Source of the DNA: Variovorax sp. KK3
GTDB taxonomy: Bacteria > Pseudomonadota > Gammaproteobacteria > Burkholderiales > Burkholderiaceae_C
Length of the DNA: 64,000 nucleotides
Reading direction: 5' to 3'
NCBI RefSeq assembly: GCF_001984055.1
Contig: NZ_LYVO01000005.1
Span: 1 to 64,000, forward strand
Shown here: in pieces, positions 30,569 to 40,688 of the stretch
How the letters are laid out: each line of letters begins with the position of its first letter
How positions within the stretch are numbered: the stretch's first letter is position 1
Notes under the pieces: generated by a model
Databases searched by the model: none
Seen by the model: only the letters and a program-made list of their open reading frames with translations
What the model was told of the DNA's origin: nothing
Made by a program: the position numbers and the translations under genes

Positions 30569-31522
30569 TCAATCCTCCCGTGTGCCGAGCAGGCCCTTGG
30601 GTCTGAAGATCAGGATCAGCACCAGGAACAGATAAGGCAGGATGGGCGCCACCTGCGAAATGGTGAGCCGCAACAGCTCCCAGCCGAAGGTCTGCTCGCT
30701 CACGGCCACGCCGATCGCCTGCAGGCCCGATGCCAGCGAATGGTCCATGGCCACCGCGAAGGTCTGGATGATCCCGATCAGCAGCGACGCCAGGAAGGCG
30801 CCCGCCAGCGAGCCCATGCCGCCGACCACCACCACCACGAAAATGATGGAGCCGACCGAGGCTGCCATGGCCGGTTCGGTGACGTAGGTGTTGCCGCCCA
30901 CCACGCCGGCCAACCCGGCCAGGGCCGCACCGCCGCCGAACACCAGCATGAAGACGCGCGGCACGTTGTGGCCCAGCGACTCCACCATCTCGGGGTGCTT
31001 GAGCGCCGCCTGGATGACCAGCCCGATGCGGGTGCGCGTGAGCACCAGCCAGACCGACAGCAGCATCAGCAGCGCCACCAGCATGATGAAGGAGCGCGAC
31101 TTCGGGAACTGCGTGCCGTAAAGCGTGAAGAGCGGCCCCTGCAACTGTGGCGGCAAGCCGTAGGGCACGGTCGACCGGCCCCATACGAGCTGCACCAGTT
31201 CGAGGATGAGGTACGAAAGCCCGAAGGTCACCAGCAATTCCGGCACGTGGCCGAACTTGTGCACGCGCCGAAGGCTGAAGCGTTCGAAGCAGGCGCCCAG
31301 CGCACCCACCAGCAGCGGCGCGAGAAACAGGGCCGGCCAGAAGCCGACGATGCCCGAGAGCGTGTAGGCCACGTAGGCCCCGAGCATGTAGAAGCTGGCA
31401 TGCGCGAAGTTGAGCACGCCCATCATGCTGAAGATCAGCGTCAGGCCCGAGCTCAGCATGAACAGCAGCAGGCCGTAACTCACGCCGTTGAGCAGTGAGA
31501 TGACGAAGAATTCGAGGTTCAT
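30569..31522 (-). CDS. livH: Branched-chain-type ABC transporter permease LivH
   Basis: A 317-residue inner-membrane permease of the LivH family. Recognisable stretches are LLNGVSYGLLLFMLSSGLTL at the N-terminus, GVLNFAHASFYMLGAY, the cytosolic coupling loop region, and VVVVGGMGSLAGAFLASLLI. Eight or so transmembrane helices are predicted. A terminator-like hairpin lies between it and the upstream binding-protein gene, which may reduce permease expression relative to the binding protein. Confidence 0.95.
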   Translation of the reverse strand: MNLEFFVISLLNGVSYGLLLFMLSSGLTLIFSMMGVLNFAHASFYMLGAYVAYTLSGIVGFWPALFLAPLLVGALGACFERFSLRRVHKFGHVPELLVTFGLSYLILELVQLVWGRSTVPYGLPPQLQGPLFTLYGTQFPKSRSFIMLVALLMLLSVWLVLTRTRIGLVIQAALKHPEMVESLGHNVPRVFMLVFGGGAALAGLAGVVGGNTYVTEPAMAASVGSIIFVVVVVGGMGSLAGAFLASLLIGIIQTFAVAMDHSLASGLQAIGVAVSEQTFGWELLRLTISQVAPILPYLFLVLILIFRPKGLLGTRED

Positions 31523-31549
31523 CGTTCCTGGAGGGTTCGTGCGGAAATG

Positions 31550-31578
31550 AAAAAGGCCCGAGTGTTGAAGTCGGGCCT
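31550..31578 (-). terminator. Hairpin with U-tract between livK and livH
   Basis: On the minus strand AGGCCCGA and TCGGGCCT form a perfect 8-base stem with a 9-base loop followed by about five U residues. It lies after the binding-protein stop and 28 bases before the livH start. Partial termination here would give more binding protein than permease, a common arrangement in ABC importers. Stem and U-tract are visible; the efficiency is unknown. Confidence 0.6.
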
Positions 31579-31609
31579 CGACCGGTTTGGCTGTCGCGGT
31601 CCTAAGCCA

Positions 31610-32848
31610 TCAGGGGCTGGGCCGCTTCATCTGGCACGAGGTCGGCGTGCTGGCCACATAGGGCTCGTAGTACTTGACCGGCACGAAGGTGTAGCCGGTC
31701 TTCTCTGCATCGACCTTGTTCTTGCCTTCGGCCTTGGCCCACTGCGCGATGTACAGGCCTTGTTGCAACTGGTGGTCGGTCTTGCGCATTTCGACCTCGC
31801 CGTTGAAGCTCTTGAACTTCATGCCTTCGAGCGTCGCGGCCACCTTCACCGGGTCGGTCGACTTGGCCCTGACGAAGGCTTCGCTGAGCATCGCGAACGC
31901 GGTGTAGGCCGAGTTGGTGTACAGGTCTTCGTTGAACTTCTTGTTGAACTCTTCGGCCAGGCGCTGCATGTCGCCGCCCATGTTGTAGTGGCCGTAGCCC
32001 ACCTGGTACACCTTGCCTGCCGAGGCCGCGCCCATGGCGGTCGGCGTGCCGCTCACGGTGCCGTAGTAGGTGTAGAACTTGACGTTGTTCAGGCCCGCGT
32101 CGTTGGCGGCCTTGATCATCAGGGCCAGGTCGGAACCCCAGTTGCCGGTGATGACGGTGTCGGCGCCGGAGGCCTTGATCTTCGCGACGTAGGGTGCGAA
32201 GTCGCGCACCTGGGCCAGCGGGTGCAGGTCTTCGCCCACGATCTGCACGTCGGGCCGCTTGCGCGCGAGGTTTTCCTTGGCGAACTTCGCGACCTGCTGG
32301 CCGTGCGAGTAGTTCTGGTTGAGCAGGTACACCTTCTTGACGTCGGGCTGGTCCTTCATGAAGGTGGTCAGCGCTTCCATCTTCATCGAAGTGTCGGCGT
32401 CGAGGCGGAAGTGCCAGTAGCTGCACTTGCTGTTGGTCAGGTCGGGGTCGACCGCGGCGTAGTTGAGGTACAGCACTTCCTTGCCCGGGTTGCGCGCGTT
32501 GTTCTTCTCGAGCGCATCGATGATGGCCAATGCGGCGCCGGAGCCGTTGCCCTGCAGCACGTAGCGGGCGCCCTGGTCTTGTGCGGAGCGCAGCGCGTTG
32601 GTGGTTTCCTGCGGGCTCAACTTGTTGTCGATGCCGATGATCTCGAACTTCACGCCGGCCGCGTTCTTCTTGTTGAATTCCTCGGCCAGGAACTGGTAGG
32701 TCTTGAGCTGGTTCGTGCCCACCGCGGCCATCAGGCCCGACAGCGGATCGAGCCATGCGATCTTGACCGTCTCGCCTTTCTGGGCCATGGCACCGGTGGC
32801 GACGGCGGCGAGGATTGCCGCGCTGGCGAGTTTGAGAGCGAACTTCAT
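31610..32848 (-). CDS. livK: Branched-chain-type ABC transporter substrate-binding protein
   Basis: A 412-residue periplasmic type I binding protein of the Leu/Ile/Val (or aromatic/amide) family. The signal peptide MKFALKLASAAILAAVATG ends at AMAQ. Mature landmarks are VKIAWLDPLSGLMAAVG and IDNKLSPQETTNALRSAQDQ. The ATG at 32848 follows GGAGACA; a short upstream extension of the frame is not conserved. Located before livHMGF, next to an acyl-CoA ligase, it may bind a branched amino acid, an aromatic acid or a related carboxylate; the ligand is unknown. Confidence 0.93.
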   Translation of the reverse strand: MKFALKLASAAILAAVATGAMAQKGETVKIAWLDPLSGLMAAVGTNQLKTYQFLAEEFNKKNAAGVKFEIIGIDNKLSPQETTNALRSAQDQGARYVLQGNGSGAALAIIDALEKNNARNPGKEVLYLNYAAVDPDLTNSKCSYWHFRLDADTSMKMEALTTFMKDQPDVKKVYLLNQNYSHGQQVAKFAKENLARKRPDVQIVGEDLHPLAQVRDFAPYVAKIKASGADTVITGNWGSDLALMIKAANDAGLNNVKFYTYYGTVSGTPTAMGAASAGKVYQVGYGHYNMGGDMQRLAEEFNKKFNEDLYTNSAYTAFAMLSEAFVRAKSTDPVKVAATLEGMKFKSFNGEVEMRKTDHQLQQGLYIAQWAKAEGKNKVDAEKTGYTFVPVKYYEPYVASTPTSCQMKRPSP

Positions 32849-33020
32849 TTGTGTCTCCTGGTCATGCTGCAATGCGAGATGAGGTTACTGTTGTTTGCAC
32901 CCCTGCCCGTCAGGGAATGCCCGTAAGACGCCCGACTCAACGGGCCTTTCTATCACTCAGGCGACAGGCGGCACCGGGGTGGTGCTACCCGCCGGTAGGA
33001 TCGGCGCGCGTCGAAGTGCT

Positions 33021-34667
33021 TCAGCACTCCGGCAGCTTGTAGTCGCGCAGCTGCTCCCGCAGCCGCGTCTTGAGGATCTTGCCGGTCGCGCCCAGCGGAA
33101 TCGCCTCGACGAAGACCACGTCGTCGGGCACCTGCCACTTGGCCACCGTCTTGTTGCCGTAGAAGGCCAGCAGCTCGTCGCGGGTGACCTCGGCGCCGGG
33201 CTTCTTCACCACGATCACGATCGGCCGCTCGTCCCATTTTGGATGCGCCACGCCGATGCAGGCGGCCATGGCCACCGCCGGGTGCGCTACCGCGATGTTC
33301 TCGATGTCGATCGAGCTGATCCATTCGCCGCCGGACTTGATCACGTCCTTGCTGCGGTCGGTGATCTGCAGGAAGCCGTCGGCGTCGATGGTGGCGACGT
33401 CGCCTGTGGGGAACCAGCCGCGGCCCTGGGCGTCGGGCACCAGCGGATCGCCGCCCTCGCCCTTGAAGTATTCGGCGACCACCCACGGGCCCTTGACCAG
33501 CAGGTCGCCCGAGGCCTGGCCGTTCCAGGGCAGTTCGTGGCCGTCACCGTCGACGATCTTCATGTCGACGCCGAAGATGGCACGGCCCTGCTTCAGGCGC
33601 AGCGCGGTCTGCTGCGCCGGCGGCAGCGCCAGGTGCTTGTTCTTGAGCGTGCAGAGCGTGCCCAGCGGCGACATCTCGGTCATGCCCCAGGCATGCAGCA
33701 CGTCGACTTTGTACTTCTGCTGGAAGGCGTCGATCATGGCCGGCGGGCAGGCCGAGCCGCCGATGACGGTGCGGTTCAGCGTCGAGAACTTGAGATCCTG
33801 AGACTGCATGTGGCCCAGCAGCATCTGCCAGACCGTCGGCACGCCAGCGGCGAAGGTGACGTGCTCGCTTTCGATCAGGTCGTACACCGACTTGCCGTCG
33901 AGCGCGGGGCCGGGAAAGACCAGCTTGCAACCGGTGAGCGCGGCCGAGTACGGAATGCCCCAGGCGTTGACGTGGAACATCGGCACCACCGGCAGCACCG
34001 AGTCGCGTGCCGACAGGTCCATCACGTCGGGCAGCGCCGCAGCGTAGGCGTGCAGCAGCGTGGAGCGATGGCTGTAGAGCGCGGCCTTGGGGTTGCCCGT
34101 GGTGCCGCTCGTGTAGCACATGCTCGAGGCCGAGTTCTCGTCGAAGCGCGGCCAGTCGTAGCGGTCGGACAGCTTGCCCATCCAGGTCTCGTAGCTGACC
34201 AGGTTCGGGATGCCGCTGTCGGCGGGCAGCTTGTCGGCGTCGCACAGCGCGATCCACTTGCGTACCGTCGGGCACTTGGCATGCACCGCCTGCACCAGCG
34301 GCAGGAAGCTCAGGTCGAAGCAGAGGATCTGGTCTTCGGCATGGTTGGCGATCCAGGCGATCTGGTCGGGGTGCAGCCGTGGGTTGATGGTGTGCAGCAC
34401 GCGGCCGCTGCCGCTCACGCCGTAGTAGAGCTCGAGGTGGCGGTAGCCGTTCCAGGCCAGCGTGGCGATCCGGTCGCTGAAGAGCAACTGCTCGTTGTCC
34501 AGCGCGTTGGCCACCTGTCGCGCACGTGACGCGATGGTGCGCCAGTCGCTGCGGTGAATGTCGCCCTCGACGCGCCGCGACACGATCTCGCCGTCGCCGT
34601 TGTGGCGCTCGGCGAACTCGATCAGCGACGAGATCAACAACGGCTGGTCCTGCATCAAACCCAACAT
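33021..34667 (-). CDS. AMP-forming acyl-CoA ligase (DmdB / fatty acyl-CoA synthetase-like)
   Basis: A 548-residue ANL-superfamily ligase that activates a carboxylic acid to its acyl-CoA through an acyl-adenylate. Core motifs are [19 protein letters not shown] (P-loop), [15 protein letters not shown] (adenine site), [34 protein letters not shown] and the C-terminal catalytic lysine in [15 protein letters not shown]. Sequence style matches medium-chain and 3-(methylthio)propionyl-CoA ligases. The ATG at 34667 has AAGGAG upstream; the TTG just before it is not needed. It would supply substrate to the nearby beta-oxidation genes. Confidence 0.93.
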   Translation of the reverse strand: MLGLMQDQPLLISSLIEFAERHNGDGEIVSRRVEGDIHRSDWRTIASRARQVANALDNEQLLFSDRIATLAWNGYRHLELYYGVSGSGRVLHTINPRLHPDQIAWIANHAEDQILCFDLSFLPLVQAVHAKCPTVRKWIALCDADKLPADSGIPNLVSYETWMGKLSDRYDWPRFDENSASSMCYTSGTTGNPKAALYSHRSTLLHAYAAALPDVMDLSARDSVLPVVPMFHVNAWGIPYSAALTGCKLVFPGPALDGKSVYDLIESEHVTFAAGVPTVWQMLLGHMQSQDLKFSTLNRTVIGGSACPPAMIDAFQQKYKVDVLHAWGMTEMSPLGTLCTLKNKHLALPPAQQTALRLKQGRAIFGVDMKIVDGDGHELPWNGQASGDLLVKGPWVVAEYFKGEGGDPLVPDAQGRGWFPTGDVATIDADGFLQITDRSKDVIKSGGEWISSIDIENIAVAHPAVAMAACIGVAHPKWDERPIVIVVKKPGAEVTRDELLAFYGNKTVAKWQVPDDVVFVEAIPLGATGKILKTRLREQLRDYKLPEC

Positions 34668-34781
34668 CAATCGACTCCTTGTTCAGGTGGATGGGCCGCG
34701 GCGTTCGCGCGGCCCGTACAACCGAGATTCACTCAAGCTTCAACGGGTTTCACAATGACGCAAACCCGCAGTCCGCCGCGT

Positions 34782-36458
34782 TCAGCCCGCCGGCGTGTGT
34801 GCGGCGATGCGCGCGGCGTCGGGCGTGGCGTCGAACACCATGCGCGCCGGCCAGGGCGGCCATGGGATTCCGAGCGCCGTATCGTTCGGATCGCCGTTGC
34901 GAAGAAAGGCGGCGATGCCGGCCATCATGGCGGCCGACAGCGCCAGCCGACCGGGCTCGTTGGCCCGGCTGTTGGCGGCGTTGGCGAACACCGAGGGGCC
35001 GAAGTTTCCGAAGACGAAAGGCAGGTCGAAGGCATGCGCGGCGCCGTAGACCTCGTTCCACGGGGGCGGCTCCTGCGACCAGTCGAACTGGTAGTGCCAC
35101 AGGTTCGGCTGCTGCGATTTCAGGGTGTCGAGCAGGTTGTCGCGGCTTGCGGCCATGAAGCGCTGGGTGAGCAGATCGGTCCGCGCGTCGTATCCCGTGT
35201 CTGGCGTGCCTACCGGCAGGTAGGAGGCGTCGAGGATGTCGGCCGTCGCAAGCGAGGCCGGCGCATCGGGGTCGAAACCTTGCATCAGCGTGAAGCGCGT
35301 GGCGTCGTCGATGCGGATGCCCGGCTTGCCGCCCAAGAGCGTGAGGAAGGGTGCGAACAGCTTGCCTTCGTCGCGTGTCATGCCCGTGAGCGTCGGCACC
35401 CTGGCGTAACGACCGGCCGCGATGGCGGCGATCGGGTCCTGCGGCACCACGGTGCCGTCCGGGATCGGGCCGGAGCCGGTCAGGCCCTTGGCCAGCACGG
35501 TCGACAAGATCGTGCGGGCGTCCTGGGCGCGAAGGTAGTCGCCCACCTGGGCATCGGACTGGGCCGCCACGTGGCGCTCGGCGGCCGGCAGGTCGGCCGC
35601 GGTGCCGTCGGCCACCAGCAGATGCAGCAGCAGCGCCTTGCCCTGCGCCTGGTAGGCCGAGGCCGGCAGCAGCGTCGGCAGGCTGCCGGCCGGCAGGTTG
35701 CTGGCCAGCGAAATGCCGCCGCTCAGCGGCACGGCCTTGTGGAAGAGCCCCTGCGCCAGCGGCGAGACCAGCAACGCCAGCAGGTTGATGGCGCCGGCGG
35801 ACTGGCCCATGAGCGTGACGTTGCCGGCATCGCCGCCGAAGGCTTCGATGTCGTTCTTCACCCAGCGCAGCGCCGCCAGGATGTCCAGCAGCGCGAAGTT
35901 GCCGGAGTCCTCGCCCGAGGCGGCGCCGGTGCGGAGCTGCGGCATGTCGAGAAAGCCGAGAACGCCCAGCCGATAGTTGGCCGTGACCACCACCGCGTTG
36001 GCCGCACGGGCCAGGTGTGCGCCGTCGTAGACCGGGTCGGCCGTGTAGCCCGAGATGTTGCTGCCGCCGTGGATGAAGAACAGCACCGGCAAGCCCTGCT
36101 CCGTGGATGCGGGACGCCAGACGTTGAGCGTCAGGCAGTCCTCGCTGCCCACCGGGGTGTTGAGCGTGCTGGCGATGGTGGCGTCGTAGCGGTTGTTGGC
36201 GCCGGGGCCGTAGAGGCGGCCGATCTGCAGGCAGGCGTGCCCGAAGGCCGTGGCCTGCCGAACGCCGGACCAGGGCTCGGGCGGCATCGGTGCGCGCCAG
36301 CGCAGCGGGCCGACCGGCGGCTTCGCGAAGGGAACGCCCTTCCAGCTCCAGGTGTGCGCGCCGGCGCCGTCGTCCGCGCCGGCAAGGCTGCCGGCCGAGG
36401 TCCGGCGGACCAGGGCGCCATCGGCCGGGCCGTGCGCGTTCGCGTCGTCTGCTGGCAT
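34782..36458 (-). CDS. Type-B carboxylesterase
   Basis: A 558-residue alpha/beta hydrolase of the carboxylesterase/cholinesterase family. It has WKGVPFAKPPVGPLRWR, the oxyanion segment FFIHGGSNISG, the nucleophile elbow LMGQSAGAINL (Ser in GQSAG) after the EAFGGDAGNVT stretch, and a C-terminal region with the catalytic His (GAAHAFDLPFVFG). No signal peptide is apparent, so it is probably cytosolic. It is divergent from the AraC-type regulator with about 130 bases between starts. It may release an acid from an ester for the adjacent ligase and beta-oxidation set; that is inference. Confidence 0.92.
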   Translation of the reverse strand: MPADDANAHGPADGALVRRTSAGSLAGADDGAGAHTWSWKGVPFAKPPVGPLRWRAPMPPEPWSGVRQATAFGHACLQIGRLYGPGANNRYDATIASTLNTPVGSEDCLTLNVWRPASTEQGLPVLFFIHGGSNISGYTADPVYDGAHLARAANAVVVTANYRLGVLGFLDMPQLRTGAASGEDSGNFALLDILAALRWVKNDIEAFGGDAGNVTLMGQSAGAINLLALLVSPLAQGLFHKAVPLSGGISLASNLPAGSLPTLLPASAYQAQGKALLLHLLVADGTAADLPAAERHVAAQSDAQVGDYLRAQDARTILSTVLAKGLTGSGPIPDGTVVPQDPIAAIAAGRYARVPTLTGMTRDEGKLFAPFLTLLGGKPGIRIDDATRFTLMQGFDPDAPASLATADILDASYLPVGTPDTGYDARTDLLTQRFMAASRDNLLDTLKSQQPNLWHYQFDWSQEPPPWNEVYGAAHAFDLPFVFGNFGPSVFANAANSRANEPGRLALSAAMMAGIAAFLRNGDPNDTALGIPWPPWPARMVFDATPDAARIAAHTPAG

Positions 36459-36587
36459 TGCCTGTCTCCACGCCGGGTTAATCGGAATTCCTGCATCGGC
36501 GCAACCTGTCCATACTGCAAGGCGCCGACACCGCCGGAATTCTAGAAACCCCTGTCCGTTTTCAGTTATCGCAAGCGTGCCAAATCA

Positions 36588-37694
36588 ATGACTTCAGGAG
36601 CCATCGCCACCATTTCAGCGCGTCAACCTTCGGGCCGGACCGACGCAGCCTGCCCGCCGGCCAGGCGCAGCAGCTCCGCCGCCTGGATGGAAGGCGTGAT
36701 GGCGATGTTCGAGGCGGAAGGGCTGAACGTGCCCGCGCTGTTGCGCGATGCGGGGCTCGATCCCGCATCGCTGCATCGGCAGCATGCCCGCTTTGCGGTG
36801 GACGAGGTCACGCTGTTGTGGCAGTTGGCCGTGGCACGCGCGGGCCGGCCCACGCTGGGCCTGAACCGCGACCTGGCGGCCACGTGCAGCCGGCTGGGCA
36901 CGGTCGGCCACGCCTTGAGCTGCAGCCCGGACTTGCGCACCGGCCTGGGCAGCCTGACGCGCTACATGCCGGTCATTTCCGATGCCACGGCCTTCTCGAT
37001 GACGGCCGACCCGCGCGGCAGTTGGGTGGCACTGGCCTATGTGGGCGGCAGCCTGCCGGTGCCGCGCCAGCGCGTCGAATTCGCGATGCTGACCATCTTC
37101 ACCCTCTGCCAGTGGCTCACGCGCCGCGATTTCAATCCGCTGGGCGTGGAGTTCGTCCATCCCGCGCCGGTCGACGTGCACCTGTACCGCGAGGCCTTCG
37201 GTTGCGAGGTTCGCTTCGGCGCAATCGCCAATCGCATGCTGCTATCGAAGGCCGACCTGGACACGCGCATCCCCACCCGCCACGAGGCGCTGGGCGCGAT
37301 GCACACGCGGATGCTGGAAGACGAGCTCGACCTGCTGGGCCAGACCTCCGTCAGCCACCAGGTCTGCGCCGAGATCGCGCGCCGGCTTCAGCAGGGCGAA
37401 CCCAGGCGGCAGGACGTGGCCGCCGGCCTGGGCCTTGCCGAGCGGACCCTGCAGCGCAGGCTGCAGGAAGAGTCGGTGTCGTACCAGGCCCTGCTCGACC
37501 GCACCCGCAGCGAGCTGGCCCGCCAGTACCTGGCCGAGCCGCGCCTCTCGCTGCAGGACGTGGCCGACCTGCTGGGCTTCGTCGATGCGAGCAATTTCTT
37601 CCGCGCCTGCAAGCGCTGGTTCGGCCTGCCGCCCGCGCAGTACCGGGCGCAGTTGTCGCGCGACTTGGAAACGCCGGCGATGCTGGCAAGCTGA
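36588..37694 (+). CDS. AraC-family transcriptional regulator
   Basis: A 368-residue regulator. Residues about 35-225 form an arabinose-binding-like N-terminal domain of the type found in OruR/ArgR-like AraC proteins (VPALLRDAGLDPASLHR). Residues about 255-355 form the AraC double helix-turn-helix (DVAAGLGLAERTLQRRL, then SLQDVADLLGFVDASNFFRA and FKRWFG-like CKRWFGLPPAQYR). It is divergent from the carboxylesterase and probably controls it, perhaps in response to an esterase product. The first ATG is used here; the family fold begins near MEGVMAMFEAEGLN, so a start some 30 codons in is also possible. Confidence 0.9.
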   Translation: MTSGAIATISARQPSGRTDAACPPARRSSSAAWMEGVMAMFEAEGLNVPALLRDAGLDPASLHRQHARFAVDEVTLLWQLAVARAGRPTLGLNRDLAATCSRLGTVGHALSCSPDLRTGLGSLTRYMPVISDATAFSMTADPRGSWVALAYVGGSLPVPRQRVEFAMLTIFTLCQWLTRRDFNPLGVEFVHPAPVDVHLYREAFGCEVRFGAIANRMLLSKADLDTRIPTRHEALGAMHTRMLEDELDLLGQTSVSHQVCAEIARRLQQGEPRRQDVAAGLGLAERTLQRRLQEESVSYQALLDRTRSELARQYLAEPRLSLQDVADLLGFVDASNFFRACKRWFGLPPAQYRAQLSRDLETPAMLAS

Positions 37695-37710
37695 GCGCCC
37701 CGGGGCTTTC

Positions 37711-39012
37711 CTACTCTTCCTGTGTCCACTCCACGCGCACGCCCAGGCTGCGCAGGTTTTCCACGAAGCGCGGGTGGGCGCGCCGGATCGGCGCCGCATT
37801 GCGGATTTCCGAGCGTCCCTCGATGCTGGCCGCCACCATGAAGAGCGCGATCGCGACGCGGATGATGTAGGGACTCTCGACCACGGCCGGCGCCAGCGGG
37901 CCGCCGCCGAAGGTGATGAGCCGGTGCGGGTCGGACGAGAACACGTGGGCGCCGAACTTCGACAACTCGCCCGTCCAGCCCAGCGCGCCGTCGTACACCT
38001 TGTTCCAGAACATCGCGTTGCCCTCGGCCCGCACGCCGAGCGCGATGAAGATCGGCAGCAGGTCCACCGGCACGTAGGGCCAGGGTGCGGCCTCGACCTT
38101 GGTCAGCACGTTGCTCGTGAAAGGGGCCTGCACCTTGAGCGGGCCGCCGCGGCGGGCCTGCGACCAGCCGTCGCTGTGGACGATCTGCACGCCGAACTTG
38201 GCGAAGGTGCGGTCGATCAGCGGAAACTGCTCGGGCGCGCTGTTGCGCACCAGCACGTCGCCGCCGGTGATGGCGCCGAGCGCCAGGAAGGTGGCGATCT
38301 CGTGGAAGTCTTCGTCGAAGCGGAATTCGCCGCCCTTGAGCGGGCCGCCGCCATGCACCGTGAGCCTGGACGTGCCCATGCCTTCGATGCCGACGCCCAT
38401 CATCGCCATGAAGCGGCAGAACTCCTGCACGTGCGGCTCGGAGGCCGCATTGGTCAGCGTCGAAGTGCCCGGCGCCGCGGCGGCGCAGAGCACGAAGTTC
38501 TCGGTGGTGGTGACGGAGGCGTAGTCGAGCCAATGGTCGACCGGGCGAAGCTTGTCCGCGAGGCGAACCAGCAGCGAGCCCGCGGTGCGCTCGACCTGGC
38601 CGCCGAAATGGCGAAGCACCTCGACGTGCGGATCGATCTCGCGCACGCCCAGGGTGCAGCCCTTGACGTTGTCTTCGAGCCGCGCCACGCCGAAGCGCGC
38701 CAGGAGCGGCGGCACCAGCATGATCGACGAGCGCATCTCTTCCGGCAGTCGGTGGCGTGCGGCGTCGAACACGGTGTCGCGGTGGTGCAGGTCGAGCGTG
38801 CCGCTCTCGCGGTCGAGCCGTACTTCGCTGCCCAGGGCCTGGAAGATCTCGAGGATCTTGCGCACGTCGGTGATGTCGGGCACGCCGTGCAGCCGAAGCG
38901 GCTCGCGGGTCAGCAGGGTGGCGCACAGCACGGGCAGCACCGCGTTCTTGTTCGCCGAAGGGGTGACGCGGCCGCGCAGCGGGGTACCGCCGTGGACGAT
39001 GAGACTGGACAT
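37711..39012 (-). CDS. Divergent MurA-like enolpyruvyl transferase
   Basis: A 433-residue protein of the EPSP/MurA fold, with MurA as closest family. It has [14 protein letters not shown] (the lysine and asparagine of the active site), Cys119 in [17 protein letters not shown] where MurA has its PEP-binding cysteine, and an aspartate in [11 protein letters not shown] where MurA normally has PTDMQ. The wording of several active-site loops differs from canonical MurA. Canonical murA is usually found beside his or lipid-transport genes in this bacterial group, so this is probably a paralogue rather than the housekeeping enzyme. It would transfer enolpyruvate from PEP to a UDP-sugar or similar acceptor. 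Confidence 0.83.
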   Translation of the reverse strand: MSSLIVHGGTPLRGRVTPSANKNAVLPVLCATLLTREPLRLHGVPDITDVRKILEIFQALGSEVRLDRESGTLDLHHRDTVFDAARHRLPEEMRSSIMLVPPLLARFGVARLEDNVKGCTLGVREIDPHVEVLRHFGGQVERTAGSLLVRLADKLRPVDHWLDYASVTTTENFVLCAAAAPGTSTLTNAASEPHVQEFCRFMAMMGVGIEGMGTSRLTVHGGGPLKGGEFRFDEDFHEIATFLALGAITGGDVLVRNSAPEQFPLIDRTFAKFGVQIVHSDGWSQARRGGPLKVQAPFTSNVLTKVEAAPWPYVPVDLLPIFIALGVRAEGNAMFWNKVYDGALGWTGELSKFGAHVFSSDPHRLITFGGGPLAPAVVESPYIIRVAIALFMVAASIEGRSEIRNAAPIRRAHPRFVENLRSLGVRVEWTQEE

Positions 39013-39203
39013 GGGGGAAGAGAAAGACTGGAGACGGAACCGGACGAACGAACGTGCGAGCGGGCGGAGACGGAGCGCGAGGGTCGCACTCTACAGCCTT
39101 GCAAGGCCCCGAAGTCGGCCTCAACAAATCGAAACAGAACACGCAGGCCGTTGCGCATGGCCCCGCCGGTCGTGGGTTTCGCGGTCTGCCGGACAATCGC
39201 GCC

Positions 39204-40688
39204 ATGAGTTTGCTGGCAGAAGACAACACGAAACTGGCCGATCTGGGTGTGCGATGGGTGCCCGGGTTCTCGGCGCTGGGCCCGGCCTTCCATACCTCGC
39301 TGCGCCCCACGCCGCTGCGCTCGCCGCCTTATTGGGTCGGTTGGAGCGACAGCGCGGCGCGCGACATGGGCCTTCGCGCCGACTGGCGCAACGACGAGAT
39401 CCTGGCCGCCCTGACCGGCCAGACGCTGCTCGAAGGCAGTGCACCGCTAGCCACCGTCTACAGCGGACACCAGTTCGGCGTGTGGGCCGGGCAACTGGGG
39501 GACGGGCGCGCCATCCTGCTGGGCGAAACCGACACCGGGTGGGAACTGCAGCTCAAGGGGGCCGGGCGCACGCCCTACTCGCGCATGGGCGACGGCCGCG
39601 CGGTGCTGCGCTCCAGCATCCGCGAGTTCCTGTGCAGCGAGGCGATGCATGGCCTGGGTATCCCGACGACGCGGGCCTTGTCGGTCACCGGCTCGGATGC
39701 GCCCGTGGTCCGGGAAGAGATCGAAACCGCTTCTGTCGTCGCGCGTGCGGCGCCGAGCTTCGTTCGCTTCGGGCATTTCGAGCATTTCGCAGCCGCCAAC
39801 CGGGTGGACGAGCTGCGCACCTTGGCCGATTTCGTGATCGATCGCTTCTACCCGGCCTGTCGCAACAGCGATCGCTTCGGCGGCAACGCCTATGCGGCTT
39901 TCCTGGAAGCGGTGAGCGAACGCACGGCAACGTTGATGGCGCAATGGCAGTCGGTCGGCTTCTGCCACGGCGTGATGAACACCGACAACATGAGCATCCT
40001 GGGGCTCACCATCGACTACGGGCCCTTCCAGTTCCTCGACGGCTTCGACCCACGGCACATCTGCAACCACAGCGACACGGGCGGCCGCTACGCCTACAAC
40101 CAGCAGCCCAACGTCGCCTACTGGAACCTGTTCTGCCTGGCCCAGGCGCTGCTGCCGCTGATCGGCGAGCAGGAGGTCGCGGTGGCCGCGCTCGAGTCGT
40201 ACAAGACGGTGTTTCCGGATGCGTTCGAGGCCCGGATGCGCGCCAAGCTGGGCCTGCCGGACGCGGCGCCGGACGACCGGGCGCTGATCGAGGGCGTGCT
40301 CAAGCTGCTGGCGCAGGAGAAGGTGGACTACACCATCTTCTGGCGCCGCCTGGCCGACCGGCAGGCCGGTGGCGATCCGGACCTGGTGCGCGACCTGTTC
40401 GTCGACCGCGCCGGCATCGACGCCTGGCTCGCGAGCTTCGCGCAACGCCATGCGCAGGTGCCGGCAGAACAGTCGGCGCGATCCATGCGCGGCGCCAACC
40501 CCAAGTTCGTGCTGCGGAACCACCTGGGTCAGCAGGCGATCGAAGCAGCGCAGCGCAGGGACTTCTCCGGTGTCGCCGACTTGCTGAAGCTGCTCCAATC
40601 CCCATTTGAAGACCACGCCGGCTACGAGGCCTATGCCGGCTTCCCGCCCGACTGGGCGTCCACCATCGAAATCAGCTGCTCATCATGA
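39204..40688 (+). CDS. selO: Protein adenylyltransferase SelO (YdiU)
   Basis: A 494-residue pseudokinase-fold enzyme that AMPylates proteins; in E. coli SelO targets include redox proteins. Landmarks are [40 protein letters not shown], the metal and active-site region [14 protein letters not shown] with [11 protein letters not shown], and the C-terminal SCSS tail whose cysteine corresponds to the selenocysteine of animal SelO. The ATG at 39204 starts the conserved part; the frame is open 50 codons upstream but those are not conserved. Its stop overlaps the msrB start by ATGA. Confidence 0.95.
   Translation: MSLLAEDNTKLADLGVRWVPGFSALGPAFHTSLRPTPLRSPPYWVGWSDSAARDMGLRADWRNDEILAALTGQTLLEGSAPLATVYSGHQFGVWAGQLGDGRAILLGETDTGWELQLKGAGRTPYSRMGDGRAVLRSSIREFLCSEAMHGLGIPTTRALSVTGSDAPVVREEIETASVVARAAPSFVRFGHFEHFAAANRVDELRTLADFVIDRFYPACRNSDRFGGNAYAAFLEAVSERTATLMAQWQSVGFCHGVMNTDNMSILGLTIDYGPFQFLDGFDPRHICNHSDTGGRYAYNQQPNVAYWNLFCLAQALLPLIGEQEVAVAALESYKTVFPDAFEARMRAKLGLPDAAPDDRALIEGVLKLLAQEKVDYTIFWRRLADRQAGGDPDLVRDLFVDRAGIDAWLASFAQRHAQVPAEQSARSMRGANPKFVLRNHLGQQAIEAAQRRDFSGVADLLKLLQSPFEDHAGYEAYAGFPPDWASTIEISCSS

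Noticed and set aside
32925..32950. GCCCG/CGGGC hairpin between livK and the ligase gene as terminator
   Set aside because: The stem is five bases and no U-tract follows on the minus strand, where the ligase gene ends; too weak to call.
37695..37712. Short GC palindrome between araC and the murA-like gene as a terminator
   Set aside because: The GCCCC/GGGGC stem has no loop and only a weak T-run, so it cannot fold as drawn.
39054..39203. N-terminal extension of selO
   Set aside because: The extra codons are not conserved and overlap the region upstream of the divergent murA-like gene; the ATG at 39204 begins the SelO fold.
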